Positions 52,102 through 60,378 are shown, numbered from the stretch's first letter. The stretch is DNA of 60,389 bases from Alcanivorax nanhaiticus (GCF_000756665.1 NZ_ARXV01000020.1:1-60389), one strand, 5' to 3'. A program made the numbers and translations. Notes: generated by a model from the sequence alone, not told the origin.

Positions 52102-52117
52102 GTGAACACATGTTAAC
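52102..52117. promoter_or_regulatory. 16-bp palindrome, possible TetR-type operator 1
   Basis: GTGAACA-CA-TGTTAAC: two 7-base arms around a 2-base spacer with one mismatch. Its partner at 52133-52148 has the same architecture 31 bp away. As I remember it, the pattern is close to the DesT box of P. aeruginosa (TGAAC and TTGTTGAC halves). It lies 24 bp before the ATG of the 65-residue gene. Confidence 0.55.
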
Positions 52118-52132
52118 TTAACACGGTCACAT

Positions 52133-52148
52133 GTCAACACTTGTTCAC
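52133..52148. promoter_or_regulatory. 16-bp palindrome, possible TetR-type operator 2
   Basis: GTCAACA-CT-TGTTCAC: same 7-2-7 layout as operator 1, one mismatch, centre 31 bp (about three helical turns) away. Consensus of the two is GTSAACA-n2-TGTTMAC. It lies 41 bp before the SDR-fold gene. Confidence 0.55.
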
Positions 52149-52162
52149 ATAAATATTTTGCT

Positions 52163-52177
52163 ACCCCGGATCGGGGT
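52163..52177 (+). promoter_or_regulatory. Leader hairpin before the SDR-fold gene
   Basis: ACCCCG at 52163-52168 and CGGGGT at 52172-52177 with a 3-base loop, ending three bases before the GGAG Shine-Dalgarno at 52181-52184. It may influence ribosome access, or it may be chance. Confidence 0.3.
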
Positions 52178-52189
52178 TTCGGAGCCTTT

Positions 52190-52990
52190 TTGAAACACGC
52201 GCCAGTCCTGTTGATTCATCACGGTGACACCCCGCTTGGGGAGGCACTGGCGCACCTCGCCTGTGAACACTATCGTGTGGCTATCAGCGGCGATGATTCG
52301 CACCGTGCCAATCAGCTCTGTGCGCAGCTGCATGCGAGCGGCAAGGAAGCCATGTTCCTTGAGACCCGGACAGGTGAAGGCCAGGATCACCGCCGGAATA
52401 TGGACAGAATCTTGCGGCGCTGGCAGCAGCTTGATGTGGTCATCAACCTGCCCCGCCATGTCAGTGTGGGCCCCTTCGAAGCGATTTCCTCCAACCAGTG
52501 GCAACGCCACATACAAACGCAGCTCATGGATACCGTAAATCTTTGCCAGAGCAGCATTGCCGCCCTACGGCATCAGCAAGCCGGCAGGATACTTAACGTC
52601 ATCGTGGAATACGGCCTGCTGCCCTCCCCCATGACCAGCTGTCAAAGCGCCATGGGTGCGGCCATCAAGGCATTGGGAAGCAGCCTGTATGCAGAACTGC
52701 ATGACAGCGGGATCACCGTTTCCACGGTGGCTATCCCGCTAATTGCTGAAAATAGCGAGCAGATTGAAGCCAGCGACCCACTTAGCGCAGCCCGTTTCCA
52801 GCGCCACGCCAGCCAGGCCAAAGCCAGTATTGATGAAGTGGCGGGAGCGATCTTCAATGCCATCGGCTGTGACCGCAGCCTGCAGATCAGCACACCGGAG
52901 ATACAAAGCCAGTGGCGCCGCATGCGCTGGTTTCGACACCGCTGGGAAGAAGCCATTAAACAACTGGGAAAGCGTTACCGCCCACGTTAA
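52190..52990 (+). CDS. SDR-fold protein without catalytic residues
   Basis: A 266-residue short-chain dehydrogenase/reductase-like protein, started by TTG at 52190 with GGAG at 52181-52184. The fold is evident, but the functional positions are changed. The cofactor loop TGxxxGxG reads HHGDTPLG (residues 10-17), NNAG reads INLP (85-88), the catalytic serine position is Ile138/Val139, and the Tyr and Lys of YxxxK are Gln152 and Gly156 by alignment with a standard segment (SPMTSCQSAMGAAIKALG). It is therefore a probable pseudoenzyme. A misalignment is possible but would have to explain all the losses. It shares operators with the divergent membrane gene. Confidence 0.82.
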   Translation: MKHAPVLLIHHGDTPLGEALAHLACEHYRVAISGDDSHRANQLCAQLHASGKEAMFLETRTGEGQDHRRNMDRILRRWQQLDVVINLPRHVSVGPFEAISSNQWQRHIQTQLMDTVNLCQSSIAALRHQQAGRILNVIVEYGLLPSPMTSCQSAMGAAIKALGSSLYAELHDSGITVSTVAIPLIAENSEQIEASDPLSAARFQRHASQAKASIDEVAGAIFNAIGCDRSLQISTPEIQSQWRRMRWFRHRWEEAIKQLGKRYRPR

Positions 52991-52996
52991 AACGCC

Positions 52997-53506
52997 TCAG
53001 CAACGCTCCTGAACATAACGCAACGTCTGCCGATAGTCCCCGGCAAGGGCATCATCAACCTTGTCCGCCAGTAACGCGACCAGCTTCTTGCCCACGATGG
53101 GCACCGAAGACGAGACCTCGACCTCCGTACACTGTATCGCGTGATCCTCACCATCACGACTCAACACCATTTTCCCCGCCACGGTTACTGGTACATTCCC
53201 CAGCTGAAAGCGATAGCGAGCCTGATAACCAGAACCATCACCGAGAGGCGTCCACAGGAACTCTGTCAGCAAGTCTGCCTGTTCAGGGAGAAAGCGCCTG
53301 GCAAAACCGGGGATCTTGTCAGAGCGGAACTTTACCGGCTGAAAAATTTTCAGCAGTAGCCCTTCAGCAGTTTGTTCGAAACCTTCGAACCGGTAATCGT
53401 TTACCTTGCCCCACTGAAATCGCTGCTCAAAAAAATCCTTGCTGGTAATAATCTCGTATAACTTCTCTACACTGACCGGATATTCCCGGTCGACTTTCAC
53501 TTTCAT
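52997..53506 (-). CDS. DUF2505 domain protein
   Basis: A 169-residue protein with the hallmarks of the DUF2505/SRPBCC (START-like) group: MKVKVDREYPVSVEKLYEII and the beta-rich middle with FQLGNVPVTVAGKMVLSRDG and CTEVEVSSSVPIVGKKLVAL. Such folds bind hydrophobic ligands; the ligand is unknown. It overlaps the regulator gene by four bases and is its downstream partner in the operon. Confidence 0.85.
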   Translation of the reverse strand: MKVKVDREYPVSVEKLYEIITSKDFFEQRFQWGKVNDYRFEGFEQTAEGLLLKIFQPVKFRSDKIPGFARRFLPEQADLLTEFLWTPLGDGSGYQARYRFQLGNVPVTVAGKMVLSRDGEDHAIQCTEVEVSSSVPIVGKKLVALLADKVDDALAGDYRQTLRYVQERC

Positions 53507-54588
53507 GCTCTCTCCCGCCCAGATGAAGCCTGCTGCATCAGTTTCAACAACGGCATCAACTGTCGTTTCAAATCGGGCAGCGCATTAACAACAACACGCT
53601 GCTTGCCTGCCTTGATCAACCCCAGAGCCTGCTCAATTCCCATAACAGGTACGTTCTTGTCGACCGGCGACATCTCATCTTCATCCCCCACCACAGCGCC
53701 CGCTCCGGCTTGCTGGGCACGCTTCATGTAGCCTTCGAGCACCGCCTGCAAGGCTCCAGGTGTCGTTTTGCTGTCTACACCAGGACTGTGCAGCACCACA
53801 TTAATCGGCAACCGCTGCGGCTTGCCGCGATGCTGGAATGCCAGCTTTTCGCATACCTTGAGCGCCCTCTCCACAAAGCGGCGTGCTCCCTCGATATCGG
53901 CAGAGGGCAGTAACACCGTAAATTGCGACACCTTGGTACGAGCCAGCGAATCTTCCTTGCGAACCACACCCTGAAGCAACTGCGCCAGCTTCATCAGAAC
54001 CATATCCGCTCGGCGCTTTCCAAGCTGTATGAAAAGTTGATTGAATTGGTAAATTTCCAGTTGCACTACAGACAGAGCCGTTTTTTGCCGGGTGGACAAT
54101 GCCAGCTCCTGCCCCAGGCGATGCACGAAATAACGGTGATTCCCCACTCGCGTCAGAGGGTCCACCATGGCCTGGCGTGCTAATTCCTTGCGCTCCTGCT
54201 GGTAATTGGCATGGGCTCGGGCACGAGCCAGCAAGTCAGTAGAGTTAAACGGCTTGCTGATAAAATCCGTACCGCCCATACTCAGGGCCCGAGTGCGTGC
54301 CTGATCATCGTTTTCCGCACCGGTGACAATGATCACAGGAAGCTTGGCGATGCCTTCATCCTGGCTATTACGAATTTTTTCCAGCAAGGCATAGCCATCC
54401 ATCTCCGGCATGGCCAGATCGGAGAACACCACACTATAGTCCGGGTTATTGCCAATCATGGCCCAGGCCTCAGCGCCATTTTCGGCCACATCGACACGAA
54501 ACTCCCTGCCCAGCATCTTGTCCGCAGCCAATCGCATGACCTTTGAGTCGTCTACGAAAAGCAGCAATGCCTTTTCTTTGTTATCCAT
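53503..54588 (-). CDS. Response regulator with degenerate GGDEF domain
   Basis: A 361-residue protein with an N-terminal receiver domain: acidic pair Asp13/Asp14, phosphoacceptor Asp57 (VVFSDLAMPEMDGYALL), Thr89 and Lys112 (FISKPFNSTDLLARAR). A GGDEF-type domain follows (VDPLTRVGNHRYF at 142-154). Its GGDEF site reads KVSQF (219-223) in ARTKVSQFTVLLPS, so diguanylate cyclase activity is very unlikely. The C-terminal 70 residues are a further region without recognised domain. It may act as a c-di-GMP-free output or protein-binding module. It overlaps the lipase-like gene by 8 bp and the DUF2505 gene by 4 bp. Confidence 0.88.
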   Translation of the reverse strand: MDNKEKALLLFVDDSKVMRLAADKMLGREFRVDVAENGAEAWAMIGNNPDYSVVFSDLAMPEMDGYALLEKIRNSQDEGIAKLPVIIVTGAENDDQARTRALSMGGTDFISKPFNSTDLLARARAHANYQQERKELARQAMVDPLTRVGNHRYFVHRLGQELALSTRQKTALSVVQLEIYQFNQLFIQLGKRRADMVLMKLAQLLQGVVRKEDSLARTKVSQFTVLLPSADIEGARRFVERALKVCEKLAFQHRGKPQRLPINVVLHSPGVDSKTTPGALQAVLEGYMKRAQQAGAGAVVGDEDEMSPVDKNVPVMGIEQALGLIKAGKQRVVVNALPDLKRQLMPLLKLMQQASSGRERA

Positions 54589-55534
54589 GCTGCTCCAACT
54601 GTTTCATCGCTACAGATTCAGCTCCCTTGGGACCTGGATTACGCCCTCGCGCATAGCCATACAATCGCGAACTACGCTGACAGAAATCACCACGAACAAT
54701 TGCAGGAAGGTAATGCTGGTTGAGTAAATGCCCGGTACGACCGGAGAGGCAGTAAACCGTGCCCGCCGTACTGTCCAGATGGGCAAGAATGCCTACCTCA
54801 GCCAGGTAGTCTCTGCCATTGGCGAAATGCTCCACATAAGGCACTGGATGCCCCGCTGCAAGAGTCAGCTGTGGATCAATTTCCAGGCTGTCTGCCACGC
54901 CGCCAATGCAATAGATTTCCAGCTTGCGGACCAGATGCCGGGTGGTGGCATTGCGCAGCAGTTTACGAACGATATAACTGGCCACGATGGTGCCTTGAGA
55001 ATGGCAGACCAAGACCACCTGATCCTGTTTTTCCAGGGCATCAATGAGCACATTGAGTGCCGGCCGTGACAGTTTGCCGTCCTTGCGCAAAGTACGTGCG
55101 GTAATGGATTCCGCCACATCGCGCACAATTCCCCAGGTTGGGGTATGAATCAGGGTAATGGGCCGCTGAAAATGACGGGCCAATTCACTGGCGTTTAATA
55201 ACGCCACAGGAGGAGCCGTTCCCATTCCATTAATAAAAAACCAACGGGAATTTTCTGCTTCTCTGGCCATTCTCGGGGGATGGCAAACCAGCGACCCCTG
55301 ACTGATGGACTCACGGGTCGCGGGCACCACCAGCTGCAACAGTGATACCAACGCATCACTGGTACTCGAATAGGAAGACAAGGACATTTCAGAACGCGCA
55401 CCGGGTTCCTTTCCGAAAGGAACAAACATACGCGGCAGATCAGAAGCATGGGAAAGCACTAACCGCAGATCGCGACGAATCGAAGAGCGGTTATCCACCA
55501 CTCGACGCAGCCATTGTCGGGTACGATGCAGCAT
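54581..55534 (-). CDS. Alpha/beta-hydrolase-like (lipase-type) protein
   Basis: A 317-residue protein with a probable nucleophile elbow VLVCHSQGTIVASYI (C-H-S-Q-G) that fits lipase or hydrolase folds, preceded by SRWFFINGMGTAPPVALLN, an oxyanion-type strand-loop. An acid is plausible in GILAHLDSTAGTV and a His in GRTGHLLNQHYL. There is no signal peptide; the N-terminus is basic. The substrate is unknown. It is the first gene of a three-gene unit with the response regulator and DUF2505 genes. Confidence 0.78.
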   Translation of the reverse strand: MLHRTRQWLRRVVDNRSSIRRDLRLVLSHASDLPRMFVPFGKEPGARSEMSLSSYSSTSDALVSLLQLVVPATRESISQGSLVCHPPRMAREAENSRWFFINGMGTAPPVALLNASELARHFQRPITLIHTPTWGIVRDVAESITARTLRKDGKLSRPALNVLIDALEKQDQVVLVCHSQGTIVASYIVRKLLRNATTRHLVRKLEIYCIGGVADSLEIDPQLTLAAGHPVPYVEHFANGRDYLAEVGILAHLDSTAGTVYCLSGRTGHLLNQHYLPAIVRGDFCQRSSRLYGYARGRNPGPKGAESVAMKQLEQHG

Positions 55535-55910
55535 GCTCTATTCCTGGGTTGATGGCCGACCGGTGTAATTGGCCGACTACGACATACGGCTTACATTACG
55601 TCCATCCTGACTATTTTGCTAGTCCACCCGGCTGGCTTTATGTGCCTATAACCGCTTTTAAATCAGCCGGTTGTGAAGTCAACCTAAGAAAGTGATTAAA
55701 CTTTGATCGGCCAACTGCCCAAATCAGCGGATGTATGGTGCCAGTGAGCATTGCCGGAGCGAGGGGCATATGTGAGGTTTACCCTGGATATGCCCGTTTG
55801 CACTGATGCGCGAAAAAAGAGGGGTAACCGCTACTTGGCGGCAAAAAAAGGCGATCGGGGAATAGCAATTGAATATCAGTATCAGCAAACCCTACCTACA
55901 CCATCTTACC

Positions 55911-55940
55911 GGTAGGAGCGGCGGTTCCGCCGCGATGCGC
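55911..55940 (+). repeat. REP-like element
   Basis: GGTAGGAGCGGCGG and the following TTCCGCCGCGATGCG form the GTAGGAGCGG-loop-CCGCGA pattern of Pseudomonas-type REP sequences: arms GCGGCGG (55918-55924) and CCGCCGC (55927-55933) around TT. It is a single copy in this window, in non-coding DNA. Such elements are moved by RAYT (TnpA-REP) enzymes; no RAYT gene is present here. Confidence 0.75.
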
Positions 55941-56077
55941 CGAGCCATGATTGAAACGCTGCTTCTCGCTCGAACCACCGCTTCCGCAGACTGAGGATGG
56001 GTTTTGGCGTTGGCACCCGAAGACCGACTTCAGACGCCCGGCAAATCTACCTTCCCGCTAACCCGCGGCGCACCCCC

Positions 56078-56114
56078 AAAAAAACAGGTCTGCCATTCGG
56101 GAACGACAGACCTG
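56078..56114 (-). terminator. Intrinsic terminator of the MaoC gene
   Basis: CAGGTCTG at 56085-56092 and CAGACCTG at 56107-56114 with a 14-base loop; on the minus strand the stem is followed by seven Ts, 24 bp after the MaoC stop. Confidence 0.9.
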
Positions 56115-56137
56115 ACCAGGAGGATGTTGCAGGGGTA

Positions 56138-56599
56138 TCAGATGAAGTACATCAGCAGCCATTCTGCTGCCAAGGCTGGCTTTTCTTCACCTTCAATTTC
56201 CACATTAAATGCAAACTTGAGCAGCCACTGCCCTTCACGCTTCTCGGTGGCTTCCATCAGGGTAGCCACGGCCCGCACACGCTTGCCCACTTTGACCGGA
56301 GCCATAAAGCGCAGCTTGTCGAAACCGTAATTCATGGCCATTTTCATGCCTTTGGGCATCAGGAAACCGTCAATGGTGCTCTGCAGGTAAGGCAGCAGGG
56401 AAAGTGTCAGGTAACCGTGGGCGATGGTGGAACCGAAAGGGGTATTCTTGGCTTGTTCTGGATCAACATGGATGAACTGATGATCCAGCGTGGCGTCGGC
56501 AAACGCGTTGATTCGATCCTGATCAATTTCAAACCAGTCAGATGCACCCAGTTCCTTGCCAATATATTCGGCCAGTGATGCTGCCTCTACCACTTTCAT
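56138..56599 (-). CDS. MaoC-family dehydratase
   Basis: A 153-residue MaoC-type (hot-dog fold) hydratase. The catalytic Asp39-His44 pair is in LDHQFIHVDPEQAKNT and the segment FGSTIAHGYLTLSLLPYL is the usual family feature. Members hydrate enoyl-CoA (R-specific, PhaJ-like) or related acyl-CoA. It is monocistronic with its own terminator; the gene upstream of it (alpha/beta hydrolase) is 112 bp away. Confidence 0.93.
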   Translation of the reverse strand: MKVVEAASLAEYIGKELGASDWFEIDQDRINAFADATLDHQFIHVDPEQAKNTPFGSTIAHGYLTLSLLPYLQSTIDGFLMPKGMKMAMNYGFDKLRFMAPVKVGKRVRAVATLMEATEKREGQWLLKFAFNVEIEGEEKPALAAEWLLMYFI

Positions 56600-56711
56600 T
56601 GTTGTACTCCTCGAATGCGTTTTTCGTCAGCTTAACGAGGAGCAGTCCTACAACACCATGACACATTGAGCAGAGGGACCATCAGCGCTGATGCTTTTGG
56701 TCAGTAGTGCA

Positions 56712-57557
56712 TCAGGTTGCAGAAAGGAACCGGCTAATGGTCTTCGCCACTTCCTCAGGGACCTCCATATGCAGGTGATGCCGGCCTGCAAGGCGTACCA
56801 CTTCCACCGACCTCAACCACGCCACCCGGTGGTCAAACATGCCATTACCGCCCATGCCTTGCTCACCAAGAATGAGACAAACCGGAGCCTCAATCGCTCG
56901 GATGAAACCTTCCACCTGGGCTTCACTGAGACGTAATGACGAGGTCAGACGCAAACGACTGTCCGCACGCCAGGTCCACCCCCCGTCTACCGGCATTAAT
57001 CCGCGCTCCACCAGTAACGCAGATGCGTCATGGCTCAGACCGCCAAATCCGCGGGTACGCGCCTCCACGGCATCCGCAATGTCCGGGTACACGGGCTTCT
57101 TCTTGTTCGCCAGTGCCGCCATATCATCAATGGCCTTGCGTAAAGTCAGAGCAACCTCGCCGGACTCCGTTGTTGGAGGTCCCAGTCCCTCAATCAGCAC
57201 CAGTCGGGACACACGCTCGGGGAAGGTTGCCGCGAACAAACAGGCAATCCCCGCACCCATGGAATGCCCCATTAACGTAAACCGTTGCCAGCCAAGCAAA
57301 TCCGCTACGACCTTCACATCCCGGACATGGTCTACCAGATGGGTAGCCACCTCATTTGGGCGATGCTGGGAATGACCATGCCCGGAAAAATCCAGCGCCA
57401 CCAAAGGCCTCCCCAGCCGTTCTGACAGCGGGACATAAGACGCCGCATTATCCAACCAGCCATGTAGCGCCAGGATCGGCTCCCCCTCTCCCTCCCATTG
57501 CAGCGCGGTCAAGGTTTGGCCGTAAACCTGAAACTGGATCTCTTTCGGCTTCATCAT
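56712..57557 (-). CDS. Alpha/beta hydrolase (281 aa)
   Basis: A 281-residue alpha/beta-hydrolase with oxyanion motif LALHGWLDNAASYV, strand DFSGHGHSQH, nucleophile elbow LMGHSMGAGIACLF (Ser in GHSMG) and a His in RHHLHMEVPEEVA. The start has two ATGs in tandem (57557 and 57554). Such enzymes range from esterases to haloalkane dehalogenase-like proteins; the substrate is unknown. It overlaps the neighbouring hydrolase gene by four bases. Confidence 0.92.
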   Translation of the reverse strand: MMKPKEIQFQVYGQTLTALQWEGEGEPILALHGWLDNAASYVPLSERLGRPLVALDFSGHGHSQHRPNEVATHLVDHVRDVKVVADLLGWQRFTLMGHSMGAGIACLFAATFPERVSRLVLIEGLGPPTTESGEVALTLRKAIDDMAALANKKKPVYPDIADAVEARTRGFGGLSHDASALLVERGLMPVDGGWTWRADSRLRLTSSLRLSEAQVEGFIRAIEAPVCLILGEQGMGGNGMFDHRVAWLRSVEVVRLAGRHHLHMEVPEEVAKTISRFLSAT

Positions 57558-58366
57558 GCAGCTTCCTGTGCCGACAACTGCGCCAGCAATTCCTCACACA
57601 GGGCCAGAGTTTCCTCAGGCTTTTCCAGCGGATACATGTGGCTGCCCTCAGCAATACGATGAATCATGTGATGACGCCGGGCTATTCGCCGTGCGCTATG
57701 CAGGAAAGGAGAAGGAGACCGTCTACCAGTCACAATCGCCGCCGGTATCTTCAACTTGGGCATGCGAGTTGCCGCAGTGGGGGTTTCGCGAAAAATCGCC
57801 ACTTCTGTCTCCGGACGAAAACGTAGCCGCCAACCTCCCTCCCAGGACTCCAGCCCCGCTTTCAGGTAATCCTGAAGACAGCGCGGATCAAAGGCTCGAA
57901 ACAACCCTCGGGAGCTGAAATAGCTCTCCACCGCCTGCCAATCCGGCCAAAAGTCCAGCCGCCCCTGGCTCTTGCCCGCAGGGGTAACCTTGTCTATCTG
58001 ACCCAGCGTCTTTGCCAGATTGATCATGACGCCCTGCCAACCATTCATCATTGGAGGATCCAGCATCAACAAGGCAGAAAACCACTCAGGCCGACGCTGA
58101 GCGACCAAGTACATCAACACCGAACCCAGCGAATGGCCCATACCGACAATAGGTTTGGGTAGAGGTGCCAGCTCAGCCTCCAGCTCCAGGCTCAGGCTAT
58201 GCCACTGGGCGTCCACCGGGTAGTCAGGGTTGTGACCAACCCGATCCACGACATGCAGCTGGTAGCGGGCTTCAAGCGGAGCCAGAAAGGTATCGTAACT
58301 ATGGCCAGGGATGCCGTTGGCATGGGCAAATACCAGCCAGGGCTTTTCTGTGGACATGACAGACAT
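57554..58366 (-). CDS. Alpha/beta hydrolase (270 aa)
   Basis: A second alpha/beta hydrolase just upstream of the first. The N-terminal motif FAHANGIPGHSYDTFL is of the type seen in Pseudomonas esterase-like proteins; the nucleophile elbow is VGMGHSLGSVLMYLV, and a catalytic His is likely in AEGSHMYPLEKPEE. The ATG at 58366 has GGGAGAG four bases upstream. The frame is open for 70 residues further, but these would sit in the divergent region with xthA and include Cys-rich nonsense. Its stop overlaps the next start, so the two genes are coupled. Confidence 0.88.
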   Translation of the reverse strand: MSVMSTEKPWLVFAHANGIPGHSYDTFLAPLEARYQLHVVDRVGHNPDYPVDAQWHSLSLELEAELAPLPKPIVGMGHSLGSVLMYLVAQRRPEWFSALLMLDPPMMNGWQGVMINLAKTLGQIDKVTPAGKSQGRLDFWPDWQAVESYFSSRGLFRAFDPRCLQDYLKAGLESWEGGWRLRFRPETEVAIFRETPTAATRMPKLKIPAAIVTGRRSPSPFLHSARRIARRHHMIHRIAEGSHMYPLEKPEETLALCEELLAQLSAQEAA

Positions 58367-58505
58367 GAACTCTCCCGGTAAAACAAAGCCAGACAAGAGA
58401 AACATCATAGCCAAGAGTATTGACCCCCATCCATGTCCAATAACGCCACTTCGCGGCCTGCCAAGGACAATGCTTCGTGTACAATGCGGACACCAAGGAG
58501 GCCTT

Positions 58506-59321
58506 ATGACCCTGATTTCTTTTAACATCAACGGTATTCGTGCGCGTCTGCACCAGCTGCAGGCCGTGATCGACAAGTATCAGCCGGCCCTGATCGGCCT
58601 GCAGGAAACCAAGGTTCATGACCCGGAGTTTCCCGAACAAGCGGTTCGTGACATGGGTTACCACCCCTACTATCACGGCCAGAAAGGCCACTACGGTGTT
58701 GCCCTTATTACCCGTGAGCCACTGGAAAACGTGCAGTACGGCTTCCCGAATGACGGCGAAGAAGCTCAGCGGCGCATGATTATCGGCACCCTGCGCAACA
58801 ATGACGGCACCACCACCACTGTTCTCAACGGCTACTTCCCGCAGGGTGAAAACCGCGAACACCCGACCAAGTTCCCGGCCAAAAAGAAGTTCTATGAAGA
58901 CCTTCAGGACTATCTTGAGCAAACCCACCATTCAGACCAGCAGATTGTGGTGATGGGCGATTTCAACATCTCCTCCACCGACCTGGATATCGGCATCGGT
59001 GAAGCCAACCGCAAGCGCTGGCTGCGCGAAGGCAAAACCAGCTTCTTGCCAGAGGAGCGTGAATGGTGGGATCGCCTGCTGGGCTGGGGACTGACCGATA
59101 CGTTCCGTCATCAGAACCCGGATACCGACGACATCTTTAGCTGGTTTGACTACCGTTCCAAGGGGTTTGAACGTGAACCGCGCCGCGGTTTGCGTATCGA
59201 CACACTGCTGGCCACCGCGCCGCTGATGGAAAAACTCAAGCACACAGGTGTGGACTATGAACTCAGGGCCATGGAGAAACCCTCTGATCACTGTCCCGTT
59301 TGGGCCAACTTCACATCATGA
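58506..59321 (+). CDS. xthA: Exodeoxyribonuclease III
   Basis: XthA is a 3' exonuclease and AP endonuclease in base-excision repair. The 271-residue protein has the exonuclease-endonuclease-phosphatase motifs: IGLQETKVHD (Glu metal ligand), NGYFPQGENREHP, VMGDFNISSTDLDIG and the C-terminal SDHCPVWANF. The ATG at 58506 with AAGGAGG upstream is chosen over the long upstream frame from 58311, which overlaps the divergent hydrolase gene. Its stop overlaps the next gene (ATGA). Confidence 0.96.
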   Translation: MTLISFNINGIRARLHQLQAVIDKYQPALIGLQETKVHDPEFPEQAVRDMGYHPYYHGQKGHYGVALITREPLENVQYGFPNDGEEAQRRMIIGTLRNNDGTTTTVLNGYFPQGENREHPTKFPAKKKFYEDLQDYLEQTHHSDQQIVVMGDFNISSTDLDIGIGEANRKRWLREGKTSFLPEEREWWDRLLGWGLTDTFRHQNPDTDDIFSWFDYRSKGFEREPRRGLRIDTLLATAPLMEKLKHTGVDYELRAMEKPSDHCPVWANFTS

Positions 59322-60343
59322 AGATCAAACTGCACCCCGAAAAGCTGAGGCCCAATCTTGATACCCTCGGGTTCCTGATTGATCTTTTCATGATCACACT
59401 GGTGATAGCCAACCTGGCTTTGATCCTGTTCGACTGGCTTTTTCAGGTGCAGCCTTTCCAGCAACTGCTGGCTGAGCAGCTGCCCGCTTTCCATCAGTTT
59501 TATCGTGACACTGTCCACGCTGATTTTCTGTTTTACGACCTGTGCTTTGTCGCCGTCTATCTGACCGAATTCACCCTGCGCTGGATCGTTGCCATTGCCA
59601 GAAAGACCTACCATCGCTGGTTCTTCTACCCTTTCGCACACTGGTATGACCTGCTCGGCTGCATCCCGGTGGGCAGTTTCCGCTGGTTGCGGATACTGCG
59701 GGTGGTCAATCTGCTGTTCCGCCTGCAGCGCATGGGTATCATCGACCTGTCACAAACCTGGTTAGGGCAAACCCTGCTCAAGTATTACAACATCGTGGTG
59801 GAGGAAATATCGGACCGCGTGGTCATCAATGTACTCAGCGGTGCCCAACGTGAGGTGGGAGGCGGCAGCCCGTTATTGCATCGCATAGAGCATCAGGTTC
59901 TCGCCCCGCGACAGGAAAGACTGGTCCGGTTTGTTGCCGATAGAATTGCCGCCGCCACCCGGAAGACCCATAGCGAATACCGGGATGAGCTGGCCGGGTA
60001 TTTTGCCCATCTCACCGATGAAGCCATTACCCGCACCCAGGCAGGACGACGCCTGGCGGCAATCCCGGTCGCCGGTCCCCGAGCCATCGCTTTGCTCGGC
60101 GATGCAGTCAGGGAAACTGGCAGTGCCTTCGTCGATCAGCTGGTAGAAGACCTGGCCTCACCCGCCAACCGCCCGCAACTGGAGCAATTGCTGCACGATG
60201 TGCTCGGCGCGGCCCGGGGGGATGGAGAGCAACTCGATGAACTGCTGCGGGATACGCTGCTGGATATCCTCGAGCAGATCAAACAACAGGTAGCCGTTCA
60301 GCAGTGGAAACTGGAAGAACAGGGCGAAGACCTTCAGAATTAA
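59318..60343 (+). CDS. Voltage-sensor-like membrane protein without pore
   Basis: A 341-residue protein with four predicted membrane segments: LGFLIDLFMITLVIANLALI (about 17-36), ADFLFYDLCFVAVYLTEFTL (68-87), YPFAHWYDLLGCIPVG (104-119) and FRWLRILRVVNLLFRLQ (121-137). The last has arginines at 122, 125, 128, 135 and 138, an S4-type ladder. S2 carries an acidic residue (Asp74, Glu84). No S5-P-S6 pore follows; instead there is a long soluble helical C-terminal part of about 190 residues. Voltage-sensor proteins without pore are known in other groups as proton channels or enzymes. It overlaps xthA by four bases. Bacterial ion-transporter annotation is plausible. Confidence 0.8.
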   Translation: MKIKLHPEKLRPNLDTLGFLIDLFMITLVIANLALILFDWLFQVQPFQQLLAEQLPAFHQFYRDTVHADFLFYDLCFVAVYLTEFTLRWIVAIARKTYHRWFFYPFAHWYDLLGCIPVGSFRWLRILRVVNLLFRLQRMGIIDLSQTWLGQTLLKYYNIVVEEISDRVVINVLSGAQREVGGGSPLLHRIEHQVLAPRQERLVRFVADRIAAATRKTHSEYRDELAGYFAHLTDEAITRTQAGRRLAAIPVAGPRAIALLGDAVRETGSAFVDQLVEDLASPANRPQLEQLLHDVLGAARGDGEQLDELLRDTLLDILEQIKQQVAVQQWKLEEQGEDLQN

Positions 60344-60378
60344 TACTGATATCATTGATGAACGTCGGGAGCCTCTGA

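Larger units (their letters stand above)
55535..56137. other. 603-bp non-coding region
   Basis: No credible gene. It includes the start region of the lipase-like operon, a REP-like element at 55911-55940, and the terminator of the MaoC gene at 56078-56114. The plus-strand open frames here (to 55695 and from 55997) have no family resemblance, and the latter is antisense to the MaoC gene. Confidence 0.7.

Noticed and set aside
55997..56578. Plus-strand open frame of 193 codons opposite the MaoC gene
   Set aside because: It runs through the MaoC terminator and antisense to the MaoC gene, which has a good catalytic motif.
58311..58505. 65-codon N-terminal extension of xthA
   Set aside because: It overlaps the divergent hydrolase gene and lacks the exonuclease III N-terminus; the ATG at 58506 has AAGGAGG.
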